Assembly: GCA_017577565.1 (NCBI GenBank) | Contig: PKRH01000005.1 | Coordinates: 1 to 55,467, forward strand | Direction: 5' to 3' | DNA length: 55,467 nt | Origin: Thermoanaerobacterales bacterium | GTDB lineage: Bacteria > Actinomycetota > Acidimicrobiia > Acidimicrobiales > JACDCH01 | Part shown: one piece after another, positions 18,170-26,270 of the stretch | Layout of the letters: each line of letters starts with the position of its first letter | Position numbering within the stretch: the stretch's first letter is position 1 | Program-made: the position numbers and the translations under genes | Notes under the pieces: model-generated | Told to the model about the DNA's origin: nothing | The model's database searches: none | Seen by the model: the letters and a program-made list of their open reading frames with translations, nothing else

Positions 18170-19348
18170 TCAGCGGAGGTGCCGGCCGAGCAGGCGGCCC
18201 GCGACCCGCTCCCGCTCGGCGGCCAGGCCGCCGGCCGCCGCCTGCTCGGCCAGCGTCGCGGTCCACTCGCTCGCCCAGGACCCGCCCGGCCAGCCCTCCG
18301 GCCCCTCCAGCCCCATGTCGAGGCCGTCGGCGCCGAGCGCCTCCAGGCCGGCGTGGTAGACCCGCTCCCGGGCCCGGGCGGTGGCCAGCGGCAGCATCGT
18401 CAGCTCGGGGTTCGGGCGGCCGGCGTCCTGCTTGGCCAGCGCCCGGTACGCCAGGGCGCGCACGGCGTCGGCCTCGACCCGCAGCCCGGCCAGGGTGTCA
18501 CGGAACACGCCGTCGTCGGCCAGGCCCCGGACCTGGCCGACCTCGGCCAGCGCCTCGACGGCACGCTCGACGGCCAGCAGGCCGGTGATCCACCGCAGGG
18601 AGCGGAGGCGGGCCCGGACGCCGCGGACGACCGGCCAGCCGCCGTCGAGGCCCCCGACGACGTCGTACTCGCCCACCGCCACGTCGTCGAGGACGAGCAC
18701 GGGGGCCTCCGGGGTCGGGCGGGTCACGCCCGGGGCCGCCAGGTCGACGGCGACCGCGGTCGGTGCGCCGTCGTCCTCGGCCCCCGCCTCCCGGCGCACG
18801 ACGCACAGGCAGCGGTCGGCGTCCTCGGCGCCCGCCGGTGCGGGCAGCGCGCCGCGGAGCCGCAGCACGCCGTCGCGCTCCTCGGCGACGACGACGGCCC
18901 CTGCACCGCCCCGGGCCGGCGGCACCCCGCCGGCGCCCTCCTCGGGGACCTGGTCGGCCACGGCCAGGCACCAGCTCATCTCGCCCCGCAGCGTGCGGGG
19001 CAGCCACTCCTCCCGCTGGACCTCGTCGCCGTGGTCGGCCAGCGTCGGCGCGCAGACGTCGAGCCCCAGGGGGTTGGTCGTGCGCGGCAGCCGTCGCCGG
19101 GACAGCTCCTCCAGGTAGATCAGCTGCTCCACGGCGGTGGCGTCCCGGCCCCCGAGCTCGGGCGGCCAGCGGGGCACGAGCCAGCCGGCCTCGAACAGCG
19201 TGCGCTGCCAGATCCGGGCCCACCTCGGGATGTGCCCGGGCGAGCGGGGCGGGTCGGTGGCGCGGTCGGGCGCCGGGCCGTTCTCGTCGAGCCAGGCCGC
19301 CAGCTCGGCTCGGAACCGCGCCTCGGCGCGGCTGTCGCTCAGGCGCAC
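18170..19348 (-). CDS. Acyl-CoA dehydrogenase-like protein (divergent)
   Basis: A 392-residue protein. The N-terminal helical domain (FRAELAAWLDENGP, WQRTLFEAGWLVPRWPPELGG) is clear, as are the LADHGDEVQREEWLPRTLRGEMSWCLAVADQVP segment and the beta domain DGVLRLRGALPAPAG. The middle and C-terminal motifs are eroded. The FAD loop reads AVADQVPEEGAGG instead of TEPxxGSD, and the C-terminal GG-T motif is absent. It may be a non-catalytic partner of a heteromeric dehydrogenase, or act on an unusual acyl-CoA. TAGCGT lies 7 bases before the GTG start (19356-19361 on the plus strand). Confidence 0.75.
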   Translation of the reverse strand: MRLSDSRAEARFRAELAAWLDENGPAPDRATDPPRSPGHIPRWARIWQRTLFEAGWLVPRWPPELGGRDATAVEQLIYLEELSRRRLPRTTNPLGLDVCAPTLADHGDEVQREEWLPRTLRGEMSWCLAVADQVPEEGAGGVPPARGGAGAVVVAEERDGVLRLRGALPAPAGAEDADRCLCVVRREAGAEDDGAPTAVAVDLAAPGVTRPTPEAPVLVLDDVAVGEYDVVGGLDGGWPVVRGVRARLRSLRWITGLLAVERAVEALAEVGQVRGLADDGVFRDTLAGLRVEADAVRALAYRALAKQDAGRPNPELTMLPLATARARERVYHAGLEALGADGLDMGLEGPEGWPGGSWASEWTATLAEQAAAGGLAAERERVAGRLLGRHLR

Positions 19349-19439
19349 GGCGCGGACGCTAGCGGATGCCGGCCGCTCGTGCGCGGACGGTGCCGGTCCG
19401 GCGCCGAAGGGTGAGAGACAGCCGGGTGACCCGGTGCGG

Positions 19440-22052
19440 TCAGCCGTGGGGCGCCGGCGCGCCGGGCCGATCGGGTGCGGCGTCGCCGTTGCCGGCGGGG
19501 GCCGCCGCGGCCCTGCGGCGCTCCTCCGCGATGCGGGCGAGCTCGGCGACGACGGCGGGCAGCACCTCGGGCCGGACGATCCGGCCGAGCCGGTCGGCGA
19601 CGGCGGTGGCGATGGCCCGCACGACGTCGTCGTCGAGGCCGTCGAGCGCCGCCAGGTCGGGCGACCGCGGGGCCCCCGCCTCCGCCGGTCCCGGCGGCAC
19701 GGCCTCGGGGACCCGGTCGGGGGGGCCGTCGTCCCCCGCACCGTCGAGCGCGCCGTCCCCGGGACGCCCCTCGCCCTCCTCCGACCGGGCCTCGTCGTCC
19801 GCCGAGGACGGGGCCGCCGCCGGGCACGGCGGGCCCCCGACGTCCGCCGGCGGCGCCGGGGCCAGCTCGGCGGTGTCGGGGTCGGGGCCCTCGGCCCCGA
19901 CCGGCACCGGCGCCTCCCCCGCCGGGGCCGGGACGGCCTCGTCGCCCGCGCCCCCGTCGGCGGTCCCGCCCGCCGGGGCGGGCGGATCGTCCCCGCGCGG
20001 CCCGACCTCGGCGTCCGCACCGCCCGCCTCGCGCGCCTCGGCCTGCCCGTCCGCGGGCGCCGCTCCGTCGAGCCCGAGCTCGGGCGGCAGCGGGCGGGCG
20101 TGGACCAGGGCCAGCCGGTCGGTACAGCGGGTGAGGGCGACGAACAGGGCCCGCAGGCCGTGCTCGCCCTCCTCGACGACGGCGGCGGGCTCGACCACGA
20201 CCACGGCGTCGAACTCCAGGCCCTTGGCCTCGTCGGGGGCGAGGACGACGACCGGCTCGCCGTTCGGCCGCAGCTCGCCGGCCCAGGCCACGCCCTCGGC
20301 GTCGAGCGCCTCGGCCACCGCCGGGCGGACCGACCGGGGCGCGATCACGCCGACGAGGCCGGCGTCGGCCGCGGCCCGCACGGCCTCGACCGTGCGGGCC
20401 GGCAGGTCGTCCTCGCCCGCGGCGGTCACCGCCACCTCGTGGCCCGAGCTCCGCAGCGCCTGCGGCCGGGCGAGGTCGGGCGCGATCGCCGGCAGCAGCC
20501 GCATGGCCACCTCGTGGACCTCGGCCGGCAGCCGGTAGCCGTAGTCCAGCTCCACGACCGTGGCGGCCACCCGCTCGTGCCGCAGCACCTGCACGATCTC
20601 GTCCCACGAGCGGTGGGCCCACGGGCTCGTCCCCTGGGCGAGGTCGCCGAGCACGGTCATCGAGCCGGTGCGCGACCGGCGCCGCACCGACTCGAGCTGC
20701 ATCGGCGACAGGTCCTGGGCCTCGTCGACGACGATGTGCTCGTAGGTGGCCCGCACGCCGTTGAGCAGGGCGTCGGCCGCGTCGAGGAGCGGTACGTCGT
20801 CGACCGACCACTGGTGGCTCGACACCTGGGTGCCCGAGGGCAGCGCCAGCATCGCCATCTCGTCCTCGGTCAGCGTGCCCGCGGCCGCGGCCAGCAGCTG
20901 CCGCCGGGACGAGAGCAGCTCGACGAGGAACGCCTGGGGCGTGAGCCGGGGCCACACCCGGGCCAGGTGGGCGTCGATGTCGCGGGCGGCCTCGCCCTGC
21001 ACGTCGACCTCGCCGGCACCGGCCTCCCGCAGCGCCGCCCGGGCCTCGGCGCACAGGAAGGCCCGCAGCATCCGGTGGCCCTCGTTGTGCGGCCGCCCCG
21101 CCAGCTGGCGGGCCCGGGTGGCGACGCGCCGGCCGTCGAGCTCGACCGTCCGGCCGGCGGCCGTGACCCGCACGGGGACCGCCTCGACCCGCTGGCGGTT
21201 GCGCAGGCCCCGCAGGATCACCCGCAGCAGCCGCCGGTCGCCCTTCAGGCGCCGGACCTCCGGCGGGTCGACGCGGCCGATCCGCACCCGGGGGCCGAGC
21301 GCCCGCAGCGGGAGCTGGACGACCGCCTCGTCGCCCAGCGACGGCAGGACGGCGGCGACGTAGCGGATGAACGCCGGGTTGGGGCCGACGACCAGCACGT
21401 CGGCCGCGTCCAGCCGGTCGCGGTGGTTGTAGAGCAGCCACGACACCCGGTGGAGCCCGACGACGGTCTTCCCCGTGCCGGGGCCGCCCTGCACGACCAG
21501 CAGCTGGTCGAGCGGCCGGCTGATGACGTCGTACTGCGACGCCTGGATGGTGGCGACGATCTCGCGCAGCTCGCCCGAGCGGGCGCTGCCCAGCGACTCG
21601 AGGAGCGCGTCGGTGACCACCGGCTCCGGCGCCCGGCGCTCCTCCACCGCCCGCTGCACCGAGCGGAAGACGGTGTCCTCGATCTCGCGGATCTGGTTGC
21701 CCGTGCAGCGGAAGAGGCGCCGGGAGACGAGGCCCTCCGGCCGCTCGGGCGTGGCCGTGTAGAAGGGCGCGGCGATCGGCGCCTGCCAGTTGACGACGAC
21801 CAGCTCGTTGTCGTCGTCCCAGATCGCGCTCTTGCCGATGTACCAGCGGTCGTCCTCGGTGTCGATGCGGCCGAAGGCGACCGCCTCGTCGGGGTCGGTC
21901 AGCCCGAACCGGCTGACCCGCTTGCGCAGCTCGAGGGCGGCCTTGGGGTTGGCGGCGAGGGCCGGGGCGTGCGCGAGGCGGGCCTGCTGGCGGTCGCGCA
22001 GGGCGAGGGCCCGATCGAAGTAGGCCTGCTCGTGGGGCAGGTCCGGATGCAT
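19440..22052 (-). CDS. HelD/HelR-like UvrD-family ATPase that acts on RNA polymerase
   Basis: An 870-residue protein. The start MHPDLPHEQAYFDRAL has GGGGGAGAG upstream. An N-terminal coiled arm is followed by Walker A GGPGTGKT (Lys195), the Walker B/DExx motif VVDEAQD (443-447) and the C-terminal helicase motifs (VELDYGYRLP, DEAKGLEFDAVVVV, LFVALTRCTDRL). The DxxWYIGKSAI...VVNWQAP segment is characteristic of HelD proteins, which remove stalled RNA polymerase from DNA and can protect against rifamycins. After about residue 655 comes an unusual 150-residue acidic Pro/Ala-rich linker, then a final helical segment (VVRAIATAVADRLGRI). I see no rifamycin-associated element upstream. Confidence 0.87.
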   Translation of the reverse strand: MHPDLPHEQAYFDRALALRDRQQARLAHAPALAANPKAALELRKRVSRFGLTDPDEAVAFGRIDTEDDRWYIGKSAIWDDDNELVVVNWQAPIAAPFYTATPERPEGLVSRRLFRCTGNQIREIEDTVFRSVQRAVEERRAPEPVVTDALLESLGSARSGELREIVATIQASQYDVISRPLDQLLVVQGGPGTGKTVVGLHRVSWLLYNHRDRLDAADVLVVGPNPAFIRYVAAVLPSLGDEAVVQLPLRALGPRVRIGRVDPPEVRRLKGDRRLLRVILRGLRNRQRVEAVPVRVTAAGRTVELDGRRVATRARQLAGRPHNEGHRMLRAFLCAEARAALREAGAGEVDVQGEAARDIDAHLARVWPRLTPQAFLVELLSSRRQLLAAAAGTLTEDEMAMLALPSGTQVSSHQWSVDDVPLLDAADALLNGVRATYEHIVVDEAQDLSPMQLESVRRRSRTGSMTVLGDLAQGTSPWAHRSWDEIVQVLRHERVAATVVELDYGYRLPAEVHEVAMRLLPAIAPDLARPQALRSSGHEVAVTAAGEDDLPARTVEAVRAAADAGLVGVIAPRSVRPAVAEALDAEGVAWAGELRPNGEPVVVLAPDEAKGLEFDAVVVVEPAAVVEEGEHGLRALFVALTRCTDRLALVHARPLPPELGLDGAAPADGQAEAREAGGADAEVGPRGDDPPAPAGGTADGGAGDEAVPAPAGEAPVPVGAEGPDPDTAELAPAPPADVGGPPCPAAAPSSADDEARSEEGEGRPGDGALDGAGDDGPPDRVPEAVPPGPAEAGAPRSPDLAALDGLDDDVVRAIATAVADRLGRIVRPEVLPAVVAELARIAEERRRAAAAPAGNGDAAPDRPGAPAPHG

Positions 22053-22236
22053 GCCTCGCTCTCCCCCAGGACTGGTCGACCGCGTCGCCGACGACGGGTC
22101 CGCCCGCGCGCGCGGTGGGGAGACTACCGCGCTCGCACCGTGCGCCTCCCACGCTCCGAGGCGGCCGGCCCGGGGCGGACGCGAGGTGTGACGAACGACC
22201 GCCCCACGGGCTGCCGGTGACGGGAGAGCCGCGATG

Positions 22237-22249
22237 TGACGGACCGTCA
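22237..22249. promoter_or_regulatory. Candidate operator before the first sucrase/ferredoxin-like gene
   Basis: TGACGG-A-CCGTCA, a perfect 6-1-6 palindrome, lies 31 bases upstream of a CATAGT -10 (22281-22286) and 43 bases before the start codon. Confidence 0.4.
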
Positions 22250-22292
22250 GATCGGGGTCGTCCCGGGCGCGCGGGCACGGCATAGTTGCGTC

Positions 22293-23240
22293 GTGAACCT
22301 CCCGCTCGTCGACCGGTGCGCCCAGTTCGCCCGGGCCCAGACGCTCGACCCGTCGGGCACGGCCGGCTCCTACCGCGGCTACGTGGCCGTCGACGTGCCG
22401 CTCCCGTGGCCCGACGACATCGCCGACCACCCGACGGTGGCCCCCGTGGCCGGTGCGCTCGCGGCGGCGGGCCTGCGGGTCCAGGGGACCGTGCCCGACC
22501 CGGCCGACGGCGACGGCACCCGCCTGGCGACGTTCCTGCGCCCGCCGGGCCCGTTCGTCGCCTACGAGGCGGCGGCCTGGCGTCTCGACCCCGGTGACGC
22601 CACCGTGGCGCTGGCTGCGATCGCCGCCTCGGCCGCAGCGGGCGGCGCGCTCGACGCCGGCCCGGCCACCCTGGTCGCCGAGGGCGAGGCCACCGGCCGG
22701 CTCGTGCTGGTCTGCACCCACGGGTCGCGCGACGCCTGCTGCGGTTCCCTGGGCACCCGCCTGGCCCGGTCGCTGCCGGGGTTGGGAGCGGGGGTGCACG
22801 TGCGGCGGACGAGCCACACGGGCGGGCACCGCTTCGCCCCCACGGCGCTGTTCCTGCCCGAGGGCACGGTCTGGGCCTACCTGGACATGGACACGCTGGT
22901 GGCGATCGCCGACCGGACGCTGGACCCGGAGCTGGCCGCCCGCGCCTACCGGGGCTGCACCGGCCTCGAGGGGCCCGAGGTGCAGGCCGCCGACGGCGCC
23001 GCCCTCCGGGAGGTCGGCTGGGCCTGGCTCGACCACCGGCGCAGCGGCGCCGTCGTCGAGCGCGACGGCGACCGGACGCTCGTGCGGCTGGAGGGCGAGG
23101 CCCCCGACGGCACGCGCCGGGCCTTCGAGGCGACCGTCGAGGTCGCCCGGGTGGTGCCCGTCCCCGACTGCGGCAAGCCGATCGAGCAGGCCCGCAAGTC
23201 GGCGCCCGAGCTCCGGGTGCGCGACCTGCGCACCGTGTGA
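22293..23240 (+). CDS. Sucrase/ferredoxin-like (thioredoxin-fold 2Fe-2S) protein
   Basis: A 315-residue protein. LVCTHGSRDACCGSLG places Cys141, Cys149 and Cys150 in the pattern of the Suc_Fer-like family, whose core is a thioredoxin-like ferredoxin. SHTGGHRFAPTALFLPEG is the second family motif. It is presumably a soluble electron carrier or iron-sulfur protein. The 'sucrase' name is historical and I do not claim sugar hydrolysis. The GTG start is 6 bases after a CATAGT -10, so the mRNA is probably leaderless. A paralogue lies at 43157 in this window. Confidence 0.85.
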   Translation: MNLPLVDRCAQFARAQTLDPSGTAGSYRGYVAVDVPLPWPDDIADHPTVAPVAGALAAAGLRVQGTVPDPADGDGTRLATFLRPPGPFVAYEAAAWRLDPGDATVALAAIAASAAAGGALDAGPATLVAEGEATGRLVLVCTHGSRDACCGSLGTRLARSLPGLGAGVHVRRTSHTGGHRFAPTALFLPEGTVWAYLDMDTLVAIADRTLDPELAARAYRGCTGLEGPEVQAADGAALREVGWAWLDHRRSGAVVERDGDRTLVRLEGEAPDGTRRAFEATVEVARVVPVPDCGKPIEQARKSAPELRVRDLRTV

Positions 23241-23294
23241 CGGCGCCCACCCCTGGCGGGGCCGGACCGCCGCGTGACCCGCTCGGAGAGCGAG

Positions 23295-23320
23295 CTGGCC
23301 AGGGCGACTGCCCTGGCCAG
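23295..23320. terminator. Strong hairpin downstream of the tRNA and the ferredoxin-like gene
   Basis: CTGGCCAGGGC, four bases, GCCCTGGCCAG: a perfect 11-bp stem. It begins one base past the CCA end of the tRNA and lies 54 bases after the convergent CDS stop, so it can terminate both. A second small hairpin (GCTCG-N5-CGAGC, 23281-23295) abuts it. No T tract. Confidence 0.7.
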
Positions 23321-23321
23321 G

Positions 23322-23398
23322 TGGTGGGCCGTAAGGGACTCGAACCCCTGACCCCCTGCGCGTCATGCAGGTGCTCTAGCCAACTGAGCTAACGGCCC
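23322..23398 (-). tRNA. tRNA-Val (anticodon GAC)
   Basis: The minus strand folds as a full cloverleaf of 77 bases including an encoded CCA. The acceptor stem GGGCCGT/ACGGCCC is perfect, D stem is GCTC/GAGC, anticodon stem CCTGC/GCAGG, and T arm AGGGG-TTCGAGT-CCCTT. The seven-base anticodon loop ATGACGC gives U33 and anticodon GAC (34-36), which reads valine codons GUC and GUU. Bases 32 and 38 are A and C, an unusual pair. The strong GUC usage of the neighbouring genes fits. Confidence 0.93.
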
Positions 23399-23534
23399 GA
23401 CGGGATCGTGCAACCTAGCACAACGCGGCGCCGATCCCACATCGGCCTCCCGGCGGGATCGCCGCCGGGCCGCCGGTGCCGGGCGCCGTCGTGTCACGGA
23501 CGGCCGGTAACCTGGGAGCACCCTGTGCTGGGAG

Positions 23535-23804
23535 GTGCAGACGCTGTCCGAGACCACGCCTGAACCGCTGTCCGCCGAGCTCGCGCCGTTCGTCGCGCAG
23601 GCCCGTGCCCGCCTCGCGCAGGCGACCCGCGGGCTCGACGACGAGGCCGTCGTCGAGCGACTGGAGCAGGTGGTGGCGCAGACCCACATCGAGGCGTCCC
23701 GGCTCGGCCTGACGCTGCCGCGCCTCGACGAGGTCCGGGCGCTGCCGATCGGCGACGGCCAGGTCGTCGTGGTCCGGGCCGTCGAGGCCGACGACCAGGG
23801 CTGA
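23535..23804 (+). CDS. Small protein of unknown function
   Basis: An 89-residue protein, acidic, mostly helical in the first two thirds (LAPFVAQARARLAQATRGLDDEAVVERLEQVVAQ) with a C-terminal strand-like end (GQVVVVRAVEADD). No recognised domain. The codon pattern is coding-like and no other gene explains the interval. The GTG start at 23535 has GGGAG immediately before it, too close for a normal ribosome site, so the start is uncertain. Confidence 0.55.
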   Translation: MQTLSETTPEPLSAELAPFVAQARARLAQATRGLDDEAVVERLEQVVAQTHIEASRLGLTLPRLDEVRALPIGDGQVVVVRAVEADDQG

Positions 23805-23813
23805 CGGCCGACC

Positions 23814-23829
23814 GACGGTCCGGACCGTC
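23814..23829. terminator. Candidate bidirectional terminator palindrome
   Basis: GACGGTCC/GGACCGTC is a perfect 16-base palindrome between the convergent ends of the 89-residue gene and HPPD, within a longer GC-rich fold. Confidence 0.45.
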
Positions 23830-23858
23830 CGGCCCTCCGGCCGGCGCGCGCCCGGGCC

Positions 23859-24992
23859 TCAGAGGTTGCCCCGGGCCGCCTGCGCCCGCTCGATGGCCTC
23901 GAACAGGGCCTTGAAGTTGCCGGCGCCGAAGCCCGTGGCGCCCTCCCGCTGGATGATCTCGAAGAAGACCGTCGGGCGGTCGCACACGTTCTCGGTGAAG
24001 ATCTGGAGCAGGTGGCCGTCCCGGTCCCGGTCGACCAGGATGCCGAGCTCCTGCAGGTCGGCCCACGGCAGGTCGACGCCCGCCATCCGCTCGCGGGCGT
24101 CCTCGTAGTACTCGGGCGGCACGGTCAGGAACCGCACGCCCCGGTCCCGGAGGGCCCGCACGGTCGCCACGATGTCGGCCGTGCGCAGCGCGATGTGCTG
24201 GACGCCGGGCGACCGGTAGTAGTCGAGGTACTCCTCGATCTGCGACTTGCGCAGCCCCTCCGCCGGCTCGTTGATCGGGAGCACGACCGAGTCGTGGTTC
24301 CAGACCACGGTCGACATGAGGGCGGAGTACTGCGTGGAGATCTGCTCGTCGTCGAAGTGGACCAGCGGGTCGAAGCCGAGGACCCGGCAGTAGTACTCGA
24401 CCCAGTCGTCCAGCCGACCCTTCTCGACGTTGCCGACGATGTGGTCGTAGCGGGTGAGCCCGACCGCCGGGCCGGCCGGTGCGGTGAGCGCCGCGGGGAC
24501 GAACCCCGGCGCGAAGGGGCCGCCGTAGCCCGAGCGGTCGAGGAAGGTGTGGACGGTCTCGCCGTAGGTGCGGATCGCCGCGTGGTGGATCTCGCCGTCC
24601 TCGTCGGCGTCGGTGGCCGGCGGGCGCTCGGGCAGGCCGCCCCGGGCGACGGCGGCCTCGAACGCGGCCGCGGCGTCGTCCACCCGGAAGCACACGTCGC
24701 GCACGCCGTCGCCGTGGGCGCGGACGTGCTCGGCGATCGGCGAGTCGGGCGTGAGGGCGCCGGTGACCAGGAAGCGCACCTCGCCCTGCTCGAGCACGTA
24801 CGAGACCCGGTCGCGCCGGCCCGTCTCGGGCCCGGCGTAGGCGACGAACTCGAAGCCGAAGGCCGAGGCCAGGAAGGCGGAGAAGGCGCGGGCGTTCCCC
24901 ACCCACCACTCGACGTGGTCGATGCCGGCCAGCACCGGCGGCTGGTGGCGGTCGGCGGCGTCCTGGCGCCGGGCCGTCACGGTCTCACCCAT
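23859..24992 (-). CDS. hppD: 4-hydroxyphenylpyruvate dioxygenase
   Basis: A 377-residue protein, the normal length. It has two vicinal-oxygen-chelate halves. Iron ligands are His184 (RYDHIVGNV), His266 (GVQHIALRT) and Glu345 (VFFEIIQREGATGFGAGNF). The C-terminal GFGxGNFKALFE is the HPPD signature. It converts 4-hydroxyphenylpyruvate to homogentisate in tyrosine breakdown. The related enzyme hydroxymandelate synthase is less likely given the C-terminal helix. ATG 24992 is chosen over an upstream in-frame start at 25046 that lies in the promoter. No homogentisate 1,2-dioxygenase gene is in the window. It is divergent from an Lrp/AsnC regulator. Confidence 0.93.
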   Translation of the reverse strand: MGETVTARRQDAADRHQPPVLAGIDHVEWWVGNARAFSAFLASAFGFEFVAYAGPETGRRDRVSYVLEQGEVRFLVTGALTPDSPIAEHVRAHGDGVRDVCFRVDDAAAAFEAAVARGGLPERPPATDADEDGEIHHAAIRTYGETVHTFLDRSGYGGPFAPGFVPAALTAPAGPAVGLTRYDHIVGNVEKGRLDDWVEYYCRVLGFDPLVHFDDEQISTQYSALMSTVVWNHDSVVLPINEPAEGLRKSQIEEYLDYYRSPGVQHIALRTADIVATVRALRDRGVRFLTVPPEYYEDARERMAGVDLPWADLQELGILVDRDRDGHLLQIFTENVCDRPTVFFEIIQREGATGFGAGNFKALFEAIERAQAARGNL

Positions 24993-25095
24993 CTCGAGCC
25001 CCCCGAGGTGTCGCGGTTCGTCGATCCGGCCACCCAGGTAAGGCAAGACCGGCCAACTGCGTCAACAGTTCGCCAACAGACTGTGCAGATTGGCC

Positions 25096-25127
25096 AGCAA
25101 TGTGCCACATGTGGTAGACACATTGCT
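25096..25127. promoter_or_regulatory. Candidate Lrp/AsnC operator between HPPD and its divergent regulator
   Basis: AGCAATGTG (25096-25104) and CACATTGCT (25119-25127) form a perfect 9-bp inverted repeat. The space between holds a second perfect palindrome, CCACATGTGG (25105-25114), then TAGA. The site ends one base before the regulator ATG at 25129 and covers its TAGACA -10 (25115-25120), so binding would repress the regulator and could control hppD. Confidence 0.65.
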
Positions 25128-25128
25128 C

Positions 25129-25635
25129 ATGTTGCCCAGGGGAATCGATGCGCTCGACGCCCGGCTCATCCGGGCGCTGTGCGAGACCCCCCGCGCCGGC
25201 GTGATGGAGCTCGCCCGCCGGCTCGGTGTCGCACGCGGGACGGTACAGGCGCGCCTCGACAAGCTCCAACAGCGAGGCGTCATCATCGGCTTCGACCCCG
25301 ACCTCGACCTCCGGGCCATGGGGTACGAGGTGCTGGCGTTCGTCAGCCTCGAGATCGCCCAGGGGCGGCTCGAGGACGTCTGCTCGCACCTCCGGGAGAT
25401 CCCCGAGGTGCTGGAGATCCACTCGGTGACGGGGCCCGGCGACCTGCACTGCCGGGTCGTGGCCCACACCAACGAGCACCTCCAGGCGGTCATCGGGCGC
25501 ATCCTCGAGGTCGCGGGCATCGACCGCACGACGACGCAGATCGCCCTCACCGAGCAGCTCCGCTACCGCGTGCTCCCGCTCGTCGAGCTGGCCATCGACG
25601 CCGAGCCCGACCGGCGCCGGCCCGCCGCCCGCTGA
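25129..25635 (+). CDS. Lrp/AsnC-family transcriptional regulator
   Basis: A 168-residue protein. The N-terminal helix-turn-helix (DARLIRALCETPRAGVMELA, then RRLGVARGTVQARLDKLQQ; about residues 9-47) is followed by a RAM ligand-binding domain (LEIHSVTGPGDLHCRVVAH). These proteins bind amino acids and form octamers on DNA. Divergence from hppD suggests response to tyrosine, phenylalanine or a breakdown product. ATG 25129 is the start: TAGACA (25115-25120) lies 8 bases upstream, giving a leaderless mRNA, and longer in-frame starts would run through the operator. Confidence 0.9.
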   Translation: MLPRGIDALDARLIRALCETPRAGVMELARRLGVARGTVQARLDKLQQRGVIIGFDPDLDLRAMGYEVLAFVSLEIAQGRLEDVCSHLREIPEVLEIHSVTGPGDLHCRVVAHTNEHLQAVIGRILEVAGIDRTTTQIALTEQLRYRVLPLVELAIDAEPDRRRPAAR

Positions 25636-25646
25636 CCCGGCCCGCG

Positions 25647-25685
25647 GGCGCCGGCGGGGCGGGACCGACCGTCGGCACCGGCGCC
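25647..25685. terminator. Candidate terminator, nested repeats
   Basis: GGCGCCGG (25647-25654) pairs with CCGGCGCC (25678-25685), with an inner CCGAC-C-GTCGG. It lies in the 64-base gap between the convergent Lrp and STAS genes. Confidence 0.4.
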
Positions 25686-25699
25686 GACCGCCCCCGGAC

Positions 25700-26065
25700 C
25701 TAGCCGCCCCCGGGTCGGCCCCCGTCGGGCTCGACCTCGACCGGCACGACGTCGGCCAGCCCGGTCACGGCGAGGAGCGCCCGCAGGTCGGGGCCGGCGT
25801 TGCGCAGCGCCACCCGCCGCCCCCGGCGGCGGGCCGCCAGCTGGAGGCGGGCGAGCGCCTCGAGCGCCACCGCGTCCGGCACGAGGCCGCCCACGTCGCA
25901 CACGACCGCGCCCACGGCCGGGTCGTCGAGCAGCGCCCGCAGCCGCGCGCAGAGGCCCGGCACGTCGCCCGGGCGGACCCGCCCACCGACCGCCACCACC
26001 GCCGTGCGGGGGTCCTCCGGCCGGTCGCCCGGCCCGCCTCCCGCGGTCTCGTCACGCTCGGCCAC
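25700..26065 (-). CDS. STAS-domain protein without the phosphorylatable serine
   Basis: A 121-residue protein. The core AVVAVGGRVRPGDVPGLCARL, VGAVVCDVGGLVPDAVALEALARLQLAARRRGRRVALRNA matches the STAS fold of anti-sigma-factor antagonists. At the position of the regulatory Ser (D-S-S/A-G) it reads PDAVAL. It may therefore be an unregulated antagonist or a structural STAS domain of MlaB type. The GTG start has GGAG 4 bases upstream. It opens the stress block and is divergent from the cold-shock gene. Confidence 0.75.
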   Translation of the reverse strand: MAERDETAGGGPGDRPEDPRTAVVAVGGRVRPGDVPGLCARLRALLDDPAVGAVVCDVGGLVPDAVALEALARLQLAARRRGRRVALRNAGPDLRALLAVTGLADVVPVEVEPDGGRPGGG

Positions 26066-26270
26066 GCAGCTCCATCGGTCGACCTCCGCCCGCTCCGACC
26101 GGCGGGCCCGGCCGAACTCATCGCACCCGCCCGTCCGCGCGGCGCGAAAGAATCTTCGACGATTCGCGCGTCACAGCGCGCGGTTCGCGTGCCGGCGGCG
26201 TAGCCTGCGGGGGCGGTCGTAGCCCGAAGTTCGCTCGGCCGCTCAAGTCAAGACAGATAGGCAGAGTGAC

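Noticed and set aside
22053..22292. Possible rifamycin-associated element before the HelD-like gene
   Set aside because: No sequence resembling the known 19-base inverted repeat is seen in the 240-base divergent region.
23295..23320. 11-bp stem as a mobile-element end or attachment site
   Set aside because: It abuts a tRNA 3' end, but no integrase, direct repeat of the tRNA end or foreign-looking composition is nearby. A terminator explains it.
23355..23375. tRNA read as Met (CAT anticodon)
   Set aside because: CAT does occur in the loop region, but a five-base anticodon stem and U33 place GAC at 34-36, so Val is the better call.
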